Origin: Modicisalibacter radicis | GTDB lineage: Bacteria; Pseudomonadota; Gammaproteobacteria; Pseudomonadales; Halomonadaceae | Length of the DNA stretch: 50,677 nucleotides | Assembly (NCBI RefSeq): GCF_900961225.1 | Contig: NZ_CAAHFN010000062.1 | Location: 1 to 50,677 of the forward strand | Direction: 5' to 3' | In this document: in pieces, positions 15,472 to 26,817 of the stretch | Layout: each line of letters opens with the position of its first letter | Numbering within the stretch: position 1 is the stretch's first letter | The notes under the pieces: generated by a model | Seen by the model: only the letters and a program-made list of their open reading frames with translations | Told to the model about the DNA's origin: nothing | Database searches by the model: none | Made by a program: the position numbers and the translations under genes

Positions 15472-16884
15472 ATGTTCAAAGGATTTACCCGCTTTCTCCA
15501 ACGCCCCGGTGAACGTTTGAAGACTCTGTTCGGCAACCACGCGGGGGCCGGCGAACCCACCGGTCTTCGCATCATCCCACGGGAAGAGCACAGCATTTCG
15601 CGGCAGCTGTTCAGCGCCAGCGCGCTCAAGGTTCTCTATCGCCTGCACAATGCCGGCTTCGAGGCCTACCTGGTAGGTGGCTGTCTACGCGATGCGCTGC
15701 TCGGCAAGACGCCCAAGGACTTCGACGTGGCGACCAACGCCACGCCCGAGGAACTTCGCGACCTGTTCCGCAATTCGCGCATCATCGGTCGGCGCTTTCG
15801 CATCGTGCATGTCCGCTTCGGCCGGGAAGTCATCGAAGTCACCACCTTCCGCGGGCGCCCCGGCGACGATCACGGCGAACACATCGCCCACCAGTCCGAG
15901 GATGGCTTGCTGCTGCGCGACAACGTCTGGGGCAATATCGAGGAAGATGCCCTGCGTCGCGACTTTACCGTCAACGCGCTGTATTACAGCATCGCCGATT
16001 TCTCTCTGCACGACTGGGCGGGTGGCCTCGCCGACATCGACGACCGGGTGCTGCGCCTGATCGGTGACCCGGCGACCCGTTATCGCGAGGACCCGGTGCG
16101 CATGCTGCGCGCGATGCGTTTCGCCGCCAAGCTGGACTTCACGCTCGCCCCGGAAACCGAAGCGCCGATCCGCGAGCTCGCACCGCTACTGCTGCAGATT
16201 CCCCCGGCACGGCTCTTCGACGAAGTGCTCAAGCTGTTCATGTCGGGCCACGGCGTCGAGAGCTTTCATCGGCTGCGCGAGTACGGGCTGTTCGCCATGC
16301 TGTTTCCCGAGTCCGACGAGACCATGGCCGAACTCGAGTGGGCCGAGCCACTCCTTCTGCAGGCGCTCGCCAACACCGACGAGCGGATACGCAACGAGCG
16401 CCCGGTCACCCCGGCCTTCCTGTTCGGTGCCCTGCTCTGGCCCAGCGTGCAATGGCGCTCGCAGCGCCTCAGGGCCGAGGGCATGCCGCCGATCCCGGCC
16501 CAGCAGACCGCCGCCCAGCAGGTCATTGCGCGCCAGCTCCAGCATATCTCGATCCCCAAGCGCTTCAGCCTGCCGATGCGAGACATCTGGGATCTTCAGG
16601 AGCGCCTGCCCAAGCGGCGCGGCAAACGTGCCTTCCAGACCCGCGAGCACCCGCGCTTTCGTGCTGCGTACGATTTCCTGCTGCTGCGCGAACACGCCGG
16701 CGAGATCGCCCCCGGTCTCGGCGACTGGTGGAGCGCTTTCCAGGATGGCGACGAACATGAACAGCGTCGCCTGTTGAACAAGGTCGATGCCGACCCGGCG
16801 GGCAGCGCGGGGCCGCGCAAACGCCGCCCGCGCAAACGCCGCGGCGGCCGCCAGGGCAACGATCCCGGCGGCGGTACCGGCTGA
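15472..16884 (+). CDS. pcnB: Poly(A) polymerase I
   Basis: Adds 3' poly(A) tails that mark RNAs for decay by PNPase and other exonucleases. The 470-residue protein belongs to the class II nucleotidyltransferase family shared with CCA-adding enzymes: VGGCLRDALLGKTPKDFDVAT (residues about 65-85) holds the GG motif and the two catalytic Asp, followed by IIGRRFRIVHVRF and RDFTVNALYY. The N-terminal extension before the core and the very basic tail (RKRRPRKRRGGRQ) are typical of PcnB rather than tRNA nucleotidyltransferase. The ribosome binding site is weak. folK begins four bases after its stop. Confidence 0.94.
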   Translation: MFKGFTRFLQRPGERLKTLFGNHAGAGEPTGLRIIPREEHSISRQLFSASALKVLYRLHNAGFEAYLVGGCLRDALLGKTPKDFDVATNATPEELRDLFRNSRIIGRRFRIVHVRFGREVIEVTTFRGRPGDDHGEHIAHQSEDGLLLRDNVWGNIEEDALRRDFTVNALYYSIADFSLHDWAGGLADIDDRVLRLIGDPATRYREDPVRMLRAMRFAAKLDFTLAPETEAPIRELAPLLLQIPPARLFDEVLKLFMSGHGVESFHRLREYGLFAMLFPESDETMAELEWAEPLLLQALANTDERIRNERPVTPAFLFGALLWPSVQWRSQRLRAEGMPPIPAQQTAAQQVIARQLQHISIPKRFSLPMRDIWDLQERLPKRRGKRAFQTREHPRFRAAYDFLLLREHAGEIAPGLGDWWSAFQDGDEHEQRRLLNKVDADPAGSAGPRKRRPRKRRGGRQGNDPGGGTG

Positions 16885-16888
16885 ACGC

Positions 16889-17389
16889 ATGGCGGCAGCG
16901 CAGCAAACGGCCTATATCGGCCTGGGCAGCAATCTCGACGACCCCGTCAGGCAGGTCGAGCGGGCCCGCGATGAACTGGATGACCTGCCGCTCACCCGAC
17001 GACTGGCGTGCTCGCCGCTGTATCGCAGCCGGCCGTTCGGTCCACAGGATCAGCCCGATTTCGTCAATGCCGTGGCGAGCGTCACCACTCGCCTGTCGCC
17101 GCTCGCACTGCTCGATCAGTTACAGGCCCTCGAACAACGCCATCGGCGCGTGCGCCAGCGCCACTGGGGCCCCCGCACCCTGGATCTCGACCTGCTGCTG
17201 TTCGCCGGCCGACACTTGGCGTCAGCGCGCCTGACGCTCCCCCATCCGGGCCTTCTCGAGCGCGCCTTCGTGCTGATACCGCTGGCGGACATTGCCCCCG
17301 ATCTCGCCCTCGGGGGCATCAGCGTGACGCAACATGCCAGGACGCTCGATAGCCACGATCTCCGGCCCCTGTCGCCGCCAAGCCGCTGA
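16889..17389 (+). CDS. folK: 2-amino-4-hydroxy-6-hydroxymethyldihydropteridine pyrophosphokinase
   Basis: Transfers pyrophosphate from ATP to the pterin, the step before dihydropteroate synthase (folP, also in this window at 34473). The 166-residue protein carries IGLGSNLDDP at the N-terminus, the substrate loop with RPFGPQDQPDFVNAV, the signature RHWGPRTLDLDLLLF with its two metal-binding Asp, and LPHPGLLERAFVL. The ATG lies four bases after the pcnB stop, which indicates coupling; a longer open frame to 16787 overlaps pcnB and is unlikely. Confidence 0.95.
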   Translation: MAAAQQTAYIGLGSNLDDPVRQVERARDELDDLPLTRRLACSPLYRSRPFGPQDQPDFVNAVASVTTRLSPLALLDQLQALEQRHRRVRQRHWGPRTLDLDLLLFAGRHLASARLTLPHPGLLERAFVLIPLADIAPDLALGGISVTQHARTLDSHDLRPLSPPSR

Positions 17390-17414
17390 CTTCGCCAAAG
17401 TCGAGTTGCAGCAC

Positions 17415-17457
17415 GGTTGTTACCATTCCACACTTTCGCCCTGCACGGGTAACAACC
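17415..17457. promoter_or_regulatory. Perfect 10-bp inverted repeat upstream of panB
   Basis: GGTTGTTACC (17415-17424) and GGTAACAACC (17448-17457) are exact inverses with centres 33 bp apart, about three helical turns. The cores are TGTTAC and GTAACA, the same half-sites seen before crcZ. This looks like an operator or activator site for panBC. No sigma54 -24/-12 sequence follows it, and it is not a terminator because no T-run is present. Confidence 0.55.
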
Positions 17458-17520
17458 CTCGCAATACACGCCAGCTCCGGACAGTGCCGCACCCCCGGAA
17501 CGCACCATGAGAAAAGCTCC

Positions 17521-18312
17521 ATGAAAACCGTCACCCTGAGTACGCTGCAGGCGGCCAAGCGCGCCGGCGAACCGTTCAGCTGCCTGACTGCCTACGACGC
17601 CACCTTCGCCCATGTCGCCGGCCAGGCCGGCATCGAGGTCCTGCTGGTCGGCGATTCGTTGGGCATGGTCCTGCAGGGCCATGCCAGTACGCTGCCGGTC
17701 ACCCTCGCCGACATCTGCTACCACACCCGCTGCGTGGCCCGCGGCAAGGGCGCCAGCCTGCTGATGGTCGACCTGCCGTTCATGAGCAACACCAGTCAGG
17801 AGCGGCTGCTGCAGGATGCCGGCGAGTTGATGCGCGCCGGGGCCGAACTGGTCAAGATCGAGGGCGAGGCGTGGATGGCCGAGGGCGTTCGCGAGCTGAC
17901 GCGACGCGGCGTGCCGGTCTGCGCCCATCTCGGCCTGACCCCGCAGACCGTCTATCAGTTGGGGGGCTACAAGGTTCAGGGGCGCGACGCCGCACACGCC
18001 GAACGGCTGATCGCCGATGCCCGCACGCTGGTCGACGCCGGTGCCTCGGCGATCCTGCTCGAATGCGTGCCGGCGAGCCTCGGCCAGGCCATGCAGCAGG
18101 CGCTCGAGGTGCCGGTGATCGGCATTGGCGCCGGGGTCGACACCGACGGCCAGATACTCGTCATGCACGACGTACTGGGCATCAGCCAGGGGCGTACGCC
18201 GCGTTTCGTCAAGGACTTCATGAACGGGGCCGATTCGATCCAGGGCGCCTTCGAGGCCTATCATGAGGCCGTCAAGACACGTCGCTTCCCGGCCGAGGAG
18301 CACTGCTTCTGA
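17521..18312 (+). CDS. panB: 3-methyl-2-oxobutanoate hydroxymethyltransferase
   Basis: First committed step of pantothenate synthesis: transfers a hydroxymethyl group from methylene-tetrahydrofolate to ketoisovalerate, giving ketopantoate. The 263-residue TIM-barrel protein shows LTAYDATFA, the Mg-binding LLVGDSLGMVLQGH, the DLPFM loop, the VKIEGE motif and HLGLTPQ, with GIGAGVDTDGQILVMHD late on; all are typical. Spacing and the shared base with panC indicate an operon. Its methyl donor comes from the folate pathway served by folK upstream. Confidence 0.97.
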   Translation: MKTVTLSTLQAAKRAGEPFSCLTAYDATFAHVAGQAGIEVLLVGDSLGMVLQGHASTLPVTLADICYHTRCVARGKGASLLMVDLPFMSNTSQERLLQDAGELMRAGAELVKIEGEAWMAEGVRELTRRGVPVCAHLGLTPQTVYQLGGYKVQGRDAAHAERLIADARTLVDAGASAILLECVPASLGQAMQQALEVPVIGIGAGVDTDGQILVMHDVLGISQGRTPRFVKDFMNGADSIQGAFEAYHEAVKTRRFPAEEHCF

Positions 18313-19163
18313 TGCATACCGTGACCGATATCGCCACGCTGCGCGAAAGACTCGGCGAAGCCCGTCGCCAGGGCCGACGAATCGGCCTGGTGCCGACCAT
18401 GGGCAATCTTCACGACGGTCACCTGGCGCTGGTCGCCGCCGCCCGTGCGCGCGCCGACTACGTGGCGGCGAGCATCTTCGTCAACCCGCTGCAGTTCGGC
18501 GCCGGCGAGGACTTCACCGGCTACCCGCGCACGCTGGACGAGGATCGCGCACGACTCGAGGGTGCCGGCTGCGATCTGGTGTTCGCTCCCGGCCACGAGA
18601 CCCTCTACCCGCAGGGTACGGCGGCGCAAACCACGGTCCAGGTTCCCGGCGTCTCGGAGGGCCTGTGCGGCGCCAACCGGCCAGGGCATTTCAGCGGCGT
18701 GGCGACCGTCGTCAGCATGCTGTTCAATCTCTTCCAGCCCGATCTGGCCTGCTTCGGCAGCAAGGACTTCCAACAGCTCGCGGTGATCCGCAAGCTGGTC
18801 GCCGATCTGCACTTCCCGGTGGAGATCGTCGCCGTACCGATCGTGCGCGCCGCCGACGGCCTGGCACTGTCGTCGCGCAACGGCTACCTCAGCGCCGAGC
18901 AGCGGGCCCGGGCGCCACGCCTGTATGCCACGTTGTGCGATGTCCGCGCCGCGCTGGAACAGGGCACCGCCAGTGACGAAGCCTTGCGCCGAGGGCTTGC
19001 CCGGCTGGTCGAGGACGGCTTCAAGCCCGATTACCTGGCACTGCGCCGCCACGACGACCTGGGCGTCGTCACCGACGATACCCGCGAGGCGGTGCTGCTC
19101 GGTGCCGCCCACCTGGGGCCGGCACGGCTGATCGACAACCTTCCCGTGGAGCTGCCGCGCTGA
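18312..19163 (+). CDS. panC: Pantothenate synthetase
   Basis: ATP-dependent joining of pantoate and beta-alanine. The 283-residue protein has the class I-like nucleotidyl-transferase motif MGNLHDGHLALV (the HIGH equivalent), SIFVNPLQFG, FGSKDFQQL and the KMSKS-like SSRNGYLS. The ATG shares one base with the panB stop. panD, which often follows in Pseudomonas, is not here, so beta-alanine must come from an unlinked gene or another route. Confidence 0.97.
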   Translation: MHTVTDIATLRERLGEARRQGRRIGLVPTMGNLHDGHLALVAAARARADYVAASIFVNPLQFGAGEDFTGYPRTLDEDRARLEGAGCDLVFAPGHETLYPQGTAAQTTVQVPGVSEGLCGANRPGHFSGVATVVSMLFNLFQPDLACFGSKDFQQLAVIRKLVADLHFPVEIVAVPIVRAADGLALSSRNGYLSAEQRARAPRLYATLCDVRAALEQGTASDEALRRGLARLVEDGFKPDYLALRRHDDLGVVTDDTREAVLLGAAHLGPARLIDNLPVELPR

Positions 19164-19302
19164 CCTGACCGGATCCGGCCCTGTCCTTCGCGCCGCCGGC
19201 TGCGCCTGTTCATCGCTCTTCGCCTGATTGCCGATTGTCGCCATGCCCTCGGGTCTCCTATGCTGAACGAGCACCCGTTCGCCTCGTATCAAGGAGTCTC
19301 AC

Positions 19303-20481
19303 ATGCAAGACGTGGTCATTGTCGCGGCGCGCCGCACCGCTATCGGCACTTTCGGCGGCTCGCTCGCCGGCATACCCGCCACCGAACTTGGCGTCAAAGT
19401 GATTCAGGATATCCTGGCGAATACCGGCGTCGCCCCCGAACAGGTCGACGAGGTCCTGCTCGGCCAGGTCCTCACCGCCGGCTGCGGGCAGAACCCCGCC
19501 CGCCAGACGTCGATCCTCGCGGGCCTGCCCGAGGGCGTGCCGGCGATGACCATCAACAAGGTCTGCGGCTCGGGGCTCAAGGCGTTGCACCTGGCGACCC
19601 AGGCGATCCGCTGCGGCGACGCCGAGCTGATTCTCGCCGGCGGCCAGGAGAACATGTCACTGGCGCCTCACCTGCTGCCGCACTCGCGCACCGGTCACCG
19701 CATGGGCGACTGGAAAGCCATCGACTCGATGGTTCACGACGGCCTCTGGGATGCCTTCAACGAATACCACATGGGCGTCACCGCCGAGAATCTCGCCGAC
19801 AAGTACGGGATCACTCGCGAACAGATGGACGAATTCGCCGCTCAGTCGCAGCGCAACGCCAGCGCCGCCATCGAGTCGGGTCGCTTCGACAGCCAGATCG
19901 TGCCGATCGAGATCCCCCAGCGCAAGGGCGATCCGGTCACCTTCGCCGCCGACGAGGGACCGCGCGCCGGCATCACTGCCGAGAAGCTCGGCGCCATGAA
20001 GCCCGCCTTCAAGAAGGACGGCAAGGTTACCGCCGGTAACGCTTCCTCGATCAACGACGGCGCCGCGGTGACGATGATCTGCTCCGCCGACAAGGCGCGA
20101 GAGCTGGGCCTCGAACCGCTGGCCCACATCAAGGCCTACGCCAATGCCGGTGTCGACCCGGCTATCATGGGCATCGGTCCGGCGCCGGCGACACGGCGGT
20201 GCCTGGAGAAGGCCGGCTGGACCCTCGACGATCTCGACCTGGTCGAGGCCAACGAGGCCTTCGCCGCCCAGGCCATGGCGGTCAACAAGGAACTCGGCTG
20301 GGATGTCAGCAAGATCAACGTCAATGGCGGTGCCATCGCCCTGGGCCACCCGATCGGCGCCTCGGGCTGCCGCGTGCTGGTGTCGCTGCTCCACGAGATG
20401 ATCGCCCGCGACGCCAGGAAAGGCCTGGCGACGCTGTGTATCGGCGGCGGTCAGGGGGTGGCGCTGGCCATCGAGCGCTAG
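19303..20481 (+). CDS. Acetyl-CoA C-acetyltransferase (biosynthetic thiolase)
   Basis: Condenses two acetyl-CoA to acetoacetyl-CoA, or the reverse; in halophiles this often feeds polyhydroxybutyrate. The 392-residue thiolase has the nucleophilic Cys88 in [11 protein letters not shown], the signature [17 protein letters not shown] with the catalytic His, and the second Cys in LCIGGGQG. It matches the PhaA/AtoB group in length and motifs. AAGGAG lies just before the ATG. No phaB, phaC or CoA-transferase gene is next to it, so the pathway cannot be decided from context. A terminator follows directly. Confidence 0.93.
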   Translation: MQDVVIVAARRTAIGTFGGSLAGIPATELGVKVIQDILANTGVAPEQVDEVLLGQVLTAGCGQNPARQTSILAGLPEGVPAMTINKVCGSGLKALHLATQAIRCGDAELILAGGQENMSLAPHLLPHSRTGHRMGDWKAIDSMVHDGLWDAFNEYHMGVTAENLADKYGITREQMDEFAAQSQRNASAAIESGRFDSQIVPIEIPQRKGDPVTFAADEGPRAGITAEKLGAMKPAFKKDGKVTAGNASSINDGAAVTMICSADKARELGLEPLAHIKAYANAGVDPAIMGIGPAPATRRCLEKAGWTLDDLDLVEANEAFAAQAMAVNKELGWDVSKINVNGGAIALGHPIGASGCRVLVSLLHEMIARDARKGLATLCIGGGQGVALAIER

Positions 20482-20507
20482 TGCCGAAGCAGGCCTCCTA
20501 GCAACGA

Positions 20508-20545
20508 ACGACGCCAGCGCTCGAGCCGCTGGCGTCGTCGTTTCC
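20508..20545 (+). terminator. Terminator between thiolase gene and convergent AEC carrier gene
   Basis: A perfect 12-bp stem (20508-20519 with 20527-20538) with a seven-base loop, followed by CGTTT. It serves the rightward thiolase gene and may also act for the leftward gene ending at 20566. Confidence 0.7.
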
Positions 20546-20565
20546 GGCGGATATGGCCGCTTGGG

Positions 20566-21459
20566 TCAGCCGGCGCCCTGGGCGAACAGCACCGCCAGCA
20601 CGATCGGCATGACCACCAGGCTGCCCAGATTGCCGATCAGCACCAGCGAGGCGACCGTGTGCGGCTCCTGGCGATACTGCTCGGCCACCAGGTAGTTGAG
20701 CACCGCCGGCGGCAATGCCGCGAAAACCCACAGTGTCGCCGCCTGCAGGCCCGCCAGATCGAGCCAGACGATCAGCGGCCAGGCCAGCACCAGCCCGCTC
20801 GCCGGACAGGCCACCGCGCCCAGCACGCCCATCCGCCAGTCGCTGAAGTCGACATCGAGCATGCGCACCCCCAGCGCGAACAGCATCAGCGGAATGCTCA
20901 CCCCGCCGAGCATGTCGAGCGCCTCGAGCAACCAGCCCGGCAGCTGAATGCCGCTCAGGTTGACCGCCAGCCCGGCCAGGCTGGCCAGCACGATCGGCAT
21001 GCGCAGCAGTCGCCACCAGGGCGTGCGCGGGTCGAGCATGTACAGGCCCACCGAGAAATGCAGCAGCATCTCGACGATGAACACCACCACCGCCGCAGGC
21101 AGCGCGGCCTCGCCGAACGCCAGCACCAGCAGCGGTATGCCCATGTTGCCGGTGTTGTTGAACATCATCGGCGGCAGAAAGGTGCGCCGATTGAGCCCAA
21201 GCACGCTCGCCAGCGGCCACAGCAGCAGCCCGGAACCGAGCACGATCGCCGCGGCGGCCAATGCCAGGCTGGCGTACTCCTCGAGCGGTGCCTGACGGTC
21301 GGCAAGCACCGCAAACACCAGCATGGGCACGAAAAGCTCCATGTTGAGGGTGTTGAGACCACGGATGTCGGGCGTGCGAAAACGCCCGTAGAGGGTACCG
21401 CAACCGGCGATCAGGAACACCGGCAGCAGGGTCGACAGGATCTTTGCCAGCATGCTCAC
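20566..21459 (-). CDS. AEC (auxin efflux carrier) family permease
   Basis: Inner-membrane carrier of 297 residues with about ten hydrophobic helices and the family's broken-helix feature around FNNTGNMGIPLLVLAFGEAA, the AEC hallmark. Bacterial members move malate, malonate or other small organic acids, or are uncharacterised; no substrate can be given. The first possible start is GTG at 21459, with an ATG two codons later (21453). It is divergent from hisC and convergent with the thiolase gene, so probably a single-gene transcript. Confidence 0.85.
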   Translation of the reverse strand: MSMLAKILSTLLPVFLIAGCGTLYGRFRTPDIRGLNTLNMELFVPMLVFAVLADRQAPLEEYASLALAAAAIVLGSGLLLWPLASVLGLNRRTFLPPMMFNNTGNMGIPLLVLAFGEAALPAAVVVFIVEMLLHFSVGLYMLDPRTPWWRLLRMPIVLASLAGLAVNLSGIQLPGWLLEALDMLGGVSIPLMLFALGVRMLDVDFSDWRMGVLGAVACPASGLVLAWPLIVWLDLAGLQAATLWVFAALPPAVLNYLVAEQYRQEPHTVASLVLIGNLGSLVVMPIVLAVLFAQGAG

Positions 21460-21606
21460 GGCTCGTCAGACAGGGGAGTGGCAGCCTAGCATGACGGCGG
21501 CTTGCGCGGCTCGTGCGGGCGCGTCACCATGACCAAAGCACTATCTTGGAATACGCTATTCAAAGACATTCCGTCAATTACTCCCGATCATCGATACCGA
21601 GACACC

Positions 21607-22662
21607 ATGAGCAAGTTCTGGAGCCCGCAAGTTCGCGAGCTGACGCCGTACGTCCCCGGGGAACAGCCGCGCGAACGGCTGGTCAAGCTCAATACCAACG
21701 AGAACCCCTACCCGCCGGCGCCCGGCGTGGAGCAGGCGCTGCGGGAGTTTTCCGTCGACCACCTGCGCCGCTACCCCGATCCCGAGTCGCTGGCCCTGCG
21801 CGAGGCCCTGGCGCGCGAACAGGGCGTCGCGGTCGAGCAGGTCTTCGTCGGCAACGGCTCCGACGAGGTCCTGGCCCTGGCCTTCCAGGCGTTCTTCCGC
21901 CAGTCGCGGCCGTTGCTGATGCCGGCCATCAGCTACAGCTTCTACCCGGTCTACTGCCGGCTCTACGATATCAACTACCGCACACTGGCGCTCGACGATC
22001 ACTGGCAGGTTCCCCTCGATGCGCTGACCGCCGACAGCGGTGGCGTGGTCTTCGCCAACCCCAACGCCCCCACCGGCCACGGCCACCCGCAAACGGCCAT
22101 CGCCCGACTGCTCGAGCATGTCAGCGATCGCGTGGTGCTGGTCGACGAAGCCTACGTCGACTTCGGCGGCGAGAGTGCGGTCCCGCTGATCGACTCGTAC
22201 GCCAACCTGCTGGTGGTCGGTACCTTCTCCAAGTCGCGCAGCCTAGCCGGTTTGCGGCTGGGCTATGCGATCGGCTCGCGAGCGCTTATCGAGGGCCTGG
22301 AGCGGGTCAAGAACTCGTTCAATTCCTACCCCATCGACAGCCTGGCCAGCGCCGCAGGCATCGCGGCGCTGGCCGATCGCGGGCACTTCGAGGCCTGCCG
22401 GGAACGGGTGATCGCCAGCCGCGAGCGCACCCGCCGCCGGCTCGACGGGCTGGGCTTCGAGGTGCTGCCGTCGCAGACCAATTTCCTGCTTGCCCGACAT
22501 GCTCGATTCGACGCGGCGGGGCTGTTCATCGGCCTGCGCGAGCGCGGCATCCTGGTGCGTCACTTCAACAGCGAGGCACTGCGCGACTTCCTGCGCATCA
22601 GCATCGGCACCGACGACGAGATGGACAGCCTGATCGAGGCCCTCGAGGCGATCTGCCGCTGA
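21607..22662 (+). CDS. hisC: Histidinol-phosphate aminotransferase
   Basis: PLP enzyme converting imidazole-acetol phosphate to histidinol phosphate in histidine synthesis. The 351-residue protein shows KLNTNENPYPPAP at the substrate entrance, the NPNAPTGH motif, VDEAYVDFGG and the PLP lysine in FSKSRSLAGLRLGY, all diagnostic of HisC. The start at 21607 begins MSKFWSPQV and fits the family; 35 more codons upstream are open but not conserved-looking. No other his genes are near. A bidirectional terminator follows. Confidence 0.94.
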   Translation: MSKFWSPQVRELTPYVPGEQPRERLVKLNTNENPYPPAPGVEQALREFSVDHLRRYPDPESLALREALAREQGVAVEQVFVGNGSDEVLALAFQAFFRQSRPLLMPAISYSFYPVYCRLYDINYRTLALDDHWQVPLDALTADSGGVVFANPNAPTGHGHPQTAIARLLEHVSDRVVLVDEAYVDFGGESAVPLIDSYANLLVVGTFSKSRSLAGLRLGYAIGSRALIEGLERVKNSFNSYPIDSLASAAGIAALADRGHFEACRERVIASRERTRRRLDGLGFEVLPSQTNFLLARHARFDAAGLFIGLRERGILVRHFNSEALRDFLRISIGTDDEMDSLIEALEAICR

Positions 22663-22703
22663 ATGGGGTCCCCCGGGCCAGTGAGTGTGCCTGACGCCGC
22701 ATG

Positions 22704-22740
22704 AAAAACGGCCCATCCGCTTGGCGGATGGGCCGTTTCG
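22704..22740. terminator. Bidirectional terminator between hisC and pnp
   Basis: A perfect 15-bp stem (22706-22720 with 22724-22738) with a TTG loop, flanked by AAAAA on the left and TTT on the right, so it can end transcription from hisC rightwards and from pnp leftwards. Confidence 0.9.
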
Positions 22741-22788
22741 TTGGCTGCCTGAACAGTCGAACCGGGCGGGCCCGGCTCGACTGGAGCG

Positions 22789-24912
<2,124 letters not shown>

Positions 24913-25006
24913 GGTGACTTCCTTCAACTTGTCTGTTTCATGTTGGGGTCTTTTGACTCGGCGACCATTTTAGGAGTTCACAGGGTCAAGAGCTACCGCA
25001 CCCCAA

Positions 25007-25040
25007 TAAAAGAACAAGCAACCCCATGGGTTGCTTGTTC
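25007..25040 (-). terminator. Terminator/processing hairpin between rpsO and pnp
   Basis: A perfect 13-bp stem (25012-25024 with 25028-25040) with a three-base loop is followed on the minus strand by TTTTATTG. It lies 26 bp after rpsO, where E. coli has the rpsO terminator with partial read-through into pnp. Confidence 0.85.
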
Positions 25041-25066
25041 AATGATCATCCGCGGGCTGGCCTTGC

Positions 25067-25336
25067 TTAGCGGCGCAGGCCCAGACGCTGGATCAGCGAC
25101 TGATAGCGCTCGAAGTCCTTGCGCTTGAGGTAGTCGAGCAGCTTGCGGCGCTGGTTGACCATGCGGATCAGACCACGACGCGAGTGGTGGTCCTGCTTGT
25201 TGGTCTTGAAGTGCGACTGCAGGCCATCGATGTTGGCACTCAGCAGCGCCACCTGAACCTCGGGGGAACCGGTGTCGTTGTCACCACGGCCGTATTCATT
25301 GACGATCTCGGCCTTCTTTTCAGCGGTCAAAGCCAT
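25067..25336 (-). CDS. rpsO: 30S ribosomal protein S15
   Basis: Primary 16S rRNA-binding protein of the platform of the small subunit. At 89 residues it has the standard length, with the signature [20 protein letters not shown] region seen here as [20 protein letters not shown], and [12 protein letters not shown]. It sits between truB and pnp as in most gammaproteobacteria. Between truB and rpsO (25337-25447) there is an 8-bp hairpin at 25410-25430 without a T-run. Confidence 0.98.
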   Translation of the reverse strand: MALTAEKKAEIVNEYGRGDNDTGSPEVQVALLSANIDGLQSHFKTNKQDHHSRRGLIRMVNQRRKLLDYLKRKDFERYQSLIQRLGLRR

Positions 25337-25447
25337 CTGTCTCTCCAGTAAGCAATATGCCTGAGCATGAAATGTCGGAGACCACGCATATTTGCAGTCT
25401 CCAGGGTCGCGCCACTGAAGCCCAGTGGCGAGAGCCGCCAGCCGCGA

Positions 25448-26362
25448 TCAGGCGGTGGCGACCAGGCGACGCGGGGCGATCTCCCCTGCCGCCGTTACCG
25501 CGACCAGCCCCAGAAAGGCCGCGTCGCGATAGAGTCGAACCGGGCCGCCATCATTCGACAGCCCGGTGGTATCGAAGCGTGCCCGCTGGCCGTTGAGCAC
25601 CCGCTGTGCGGTGGCGTCATCGACATCGAGCCGCGGCAGATGCGCGACCAGCACGTCCGTCGGCAACAGCACCTGCTCGCGCCGGGCTGCCTCGGACTCG
25701 GCCTCCAGTGCCGCGAAGTCGAACATGTCGGCCGCCTGGAAGGGCCCGGTCTTGAGTCGCCGCAGTACGCTGATGTGCGCCCCGCAGCCCAGCGCGGCAC
25801 CGATCTCCTCGGCCAAGGTCCGGATGTAGGTGCCCTTGCTGCAGGCGACCTCCAGTTCGAAGCCCGTCGGCTCACGGCCGACGAGCCGCATATCGTAAAC
25901 CGTCACGCGCCGCGGCGCACGCGCAATCGTCTTGCCCTCGCGGGCCAGCTGATAAAGCGGCTTGCCCTGATGCTTGAGCGCCGAGTACATCGGCGGAACC
26001 TGCTCGATTTCGCCACGAAAATCGACCAGTACCCGCTCGATGTCCGCCGTCTCGAGCGTCGGCACCGGGCGCCGCTCGATCAGCTCGCCGTCGGCGTCGC
26101 CGCTGTCGGTAATCTCGCCCAGGCGCACGTAGGTGCGATAGACCTTGTCGGCCTCGAGCAGGTACGACGAGAACTTGGTCGCCTCGCCGAAGCACACCGG
26201 CAACAGCCCGGTGGCCATGGGATCCAGCGTGCCGGTATGTCCCGCCTTCTGCGCCTGAAACAGCCGACGCACACGCTGCAGGGCATGGTTGCTCGACACG
26301 CCCCGGGGCTTGTCGAGCAGCAGCACGCCATCGATCGGCAGGCCGCGACGACGACGCGCCAT
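25448..26362 (-). CDS. truB: tRNA pseudouridine(55) synthase
   Basis: Makes the universal pseudouridine 55 in the T-loop of tRNAs. The 304-residue protein has LLDKPRGVSSNHALQ, the catalytic motif HTGTLDPMATGLLPV with its Asp, and YSALKHQGKPLYQLAREG, all typical of TruB; the C-terminal portion corresponds to the PUA-like region. Its ATG shares one base with the rbfA stop (TGATG), so translation is coupled. Confidence 0.96.
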   Translation of the reverse strand: MARRRRGLPIDGVLLLDKPRGVSSNHALQRVRRLFQAQKAGHTGTLDPMATGLLPVCFGEATKFSSYLLEADKVYRTYVRLGEITDSGDADGELIERRPVPTLETADIERVLVDFRGEIEQVPPMYSALKHQGKPLYQLAREGKTIARAPRRVTVYDMRLVGREPTGFELEVACSKGTYIRTLAEEIGAALGCGAHISVLRRLKTGPFQAADMFDFAALEAESEAARREQVLLPTDVLVAHLPRLDVDDATAQRVLNGQRARFDTTGLSNDGGPVRLYRDAAFLGLVAVTAAGEIAPRRLVATA

Positions 26363-26772
26363 CAGCGCTGGCTTTCCGGTTCGCCATCGTCATCGGCCGC
26401 ATCGCCGTGACGTGCGCGGTCGGTCTCGACCGCCTCGTCGATCAACGACGACAGCCGGTGCCCACGAACCACGCTCTCATCGAAATGGAAACGCAATTCA
26501 GGCACGTGTCGCAGCTTGATCCGGCGAGCGATCTGGCTGCGCAGGAACCCCCCGGCACGCTTGAGCACCGCCAGGTTCTCCCTGATCCGCTCGGCATCGT
26601 CGTCGCCCAACAGGGTGACATAGACGTCGGCGTAGCCCAGGTCGCGACTGACGGTCACGCCACTGACGGTGACCATGCCCAGCCGCGGATCCTTGATCTC
26701 ACGCTGGATGAGTACCGCCAGCTCCTGCTGGAGCTGGTCGGCCACCCGGTCGGTACGCTTGAACTCGCGCAT
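26362..26772 (-). CDS. rbfA: 30S ribosome-binding factor A
   Basis: Late assembly factor of the 30S subunit, binding near helix 1/44 and helping cold adaptation. The 136-residue protein shows the KH-like fold with RVADQLQQELAVLIQREIKDPRLG and the C-terminal LRHVPELRFHFDESV motif, then a short acidic tail that is a bit longer than usual. It sits between infB and truB in the expected order. Confidence 0.95.
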   Translation of the reverse strand: MREFKRTDRVADQLQQELAVLIQREIKDPRLGMVTVSGVTVSRDLGYADVYVTLLGDDDAERIRENLAVLKRAGGFLRSQIARRIKLRHVPELRFHFDESVVRGHRLSSLIDEAVETDRARHGDAADDDGEPESQR

Positions 26773-26817
26773 CGGCTCACTCTCCTCGCTGCGTCATCGA
26801 CGTCGACACGACGCGCG

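Noticed and set aside
16780..16884. Basic tail of PcnB as an unusual fusion
   Set aside because: Arg/Lys-rich C-terminal extensions are normal for bacterial poly(A) polymerase I.
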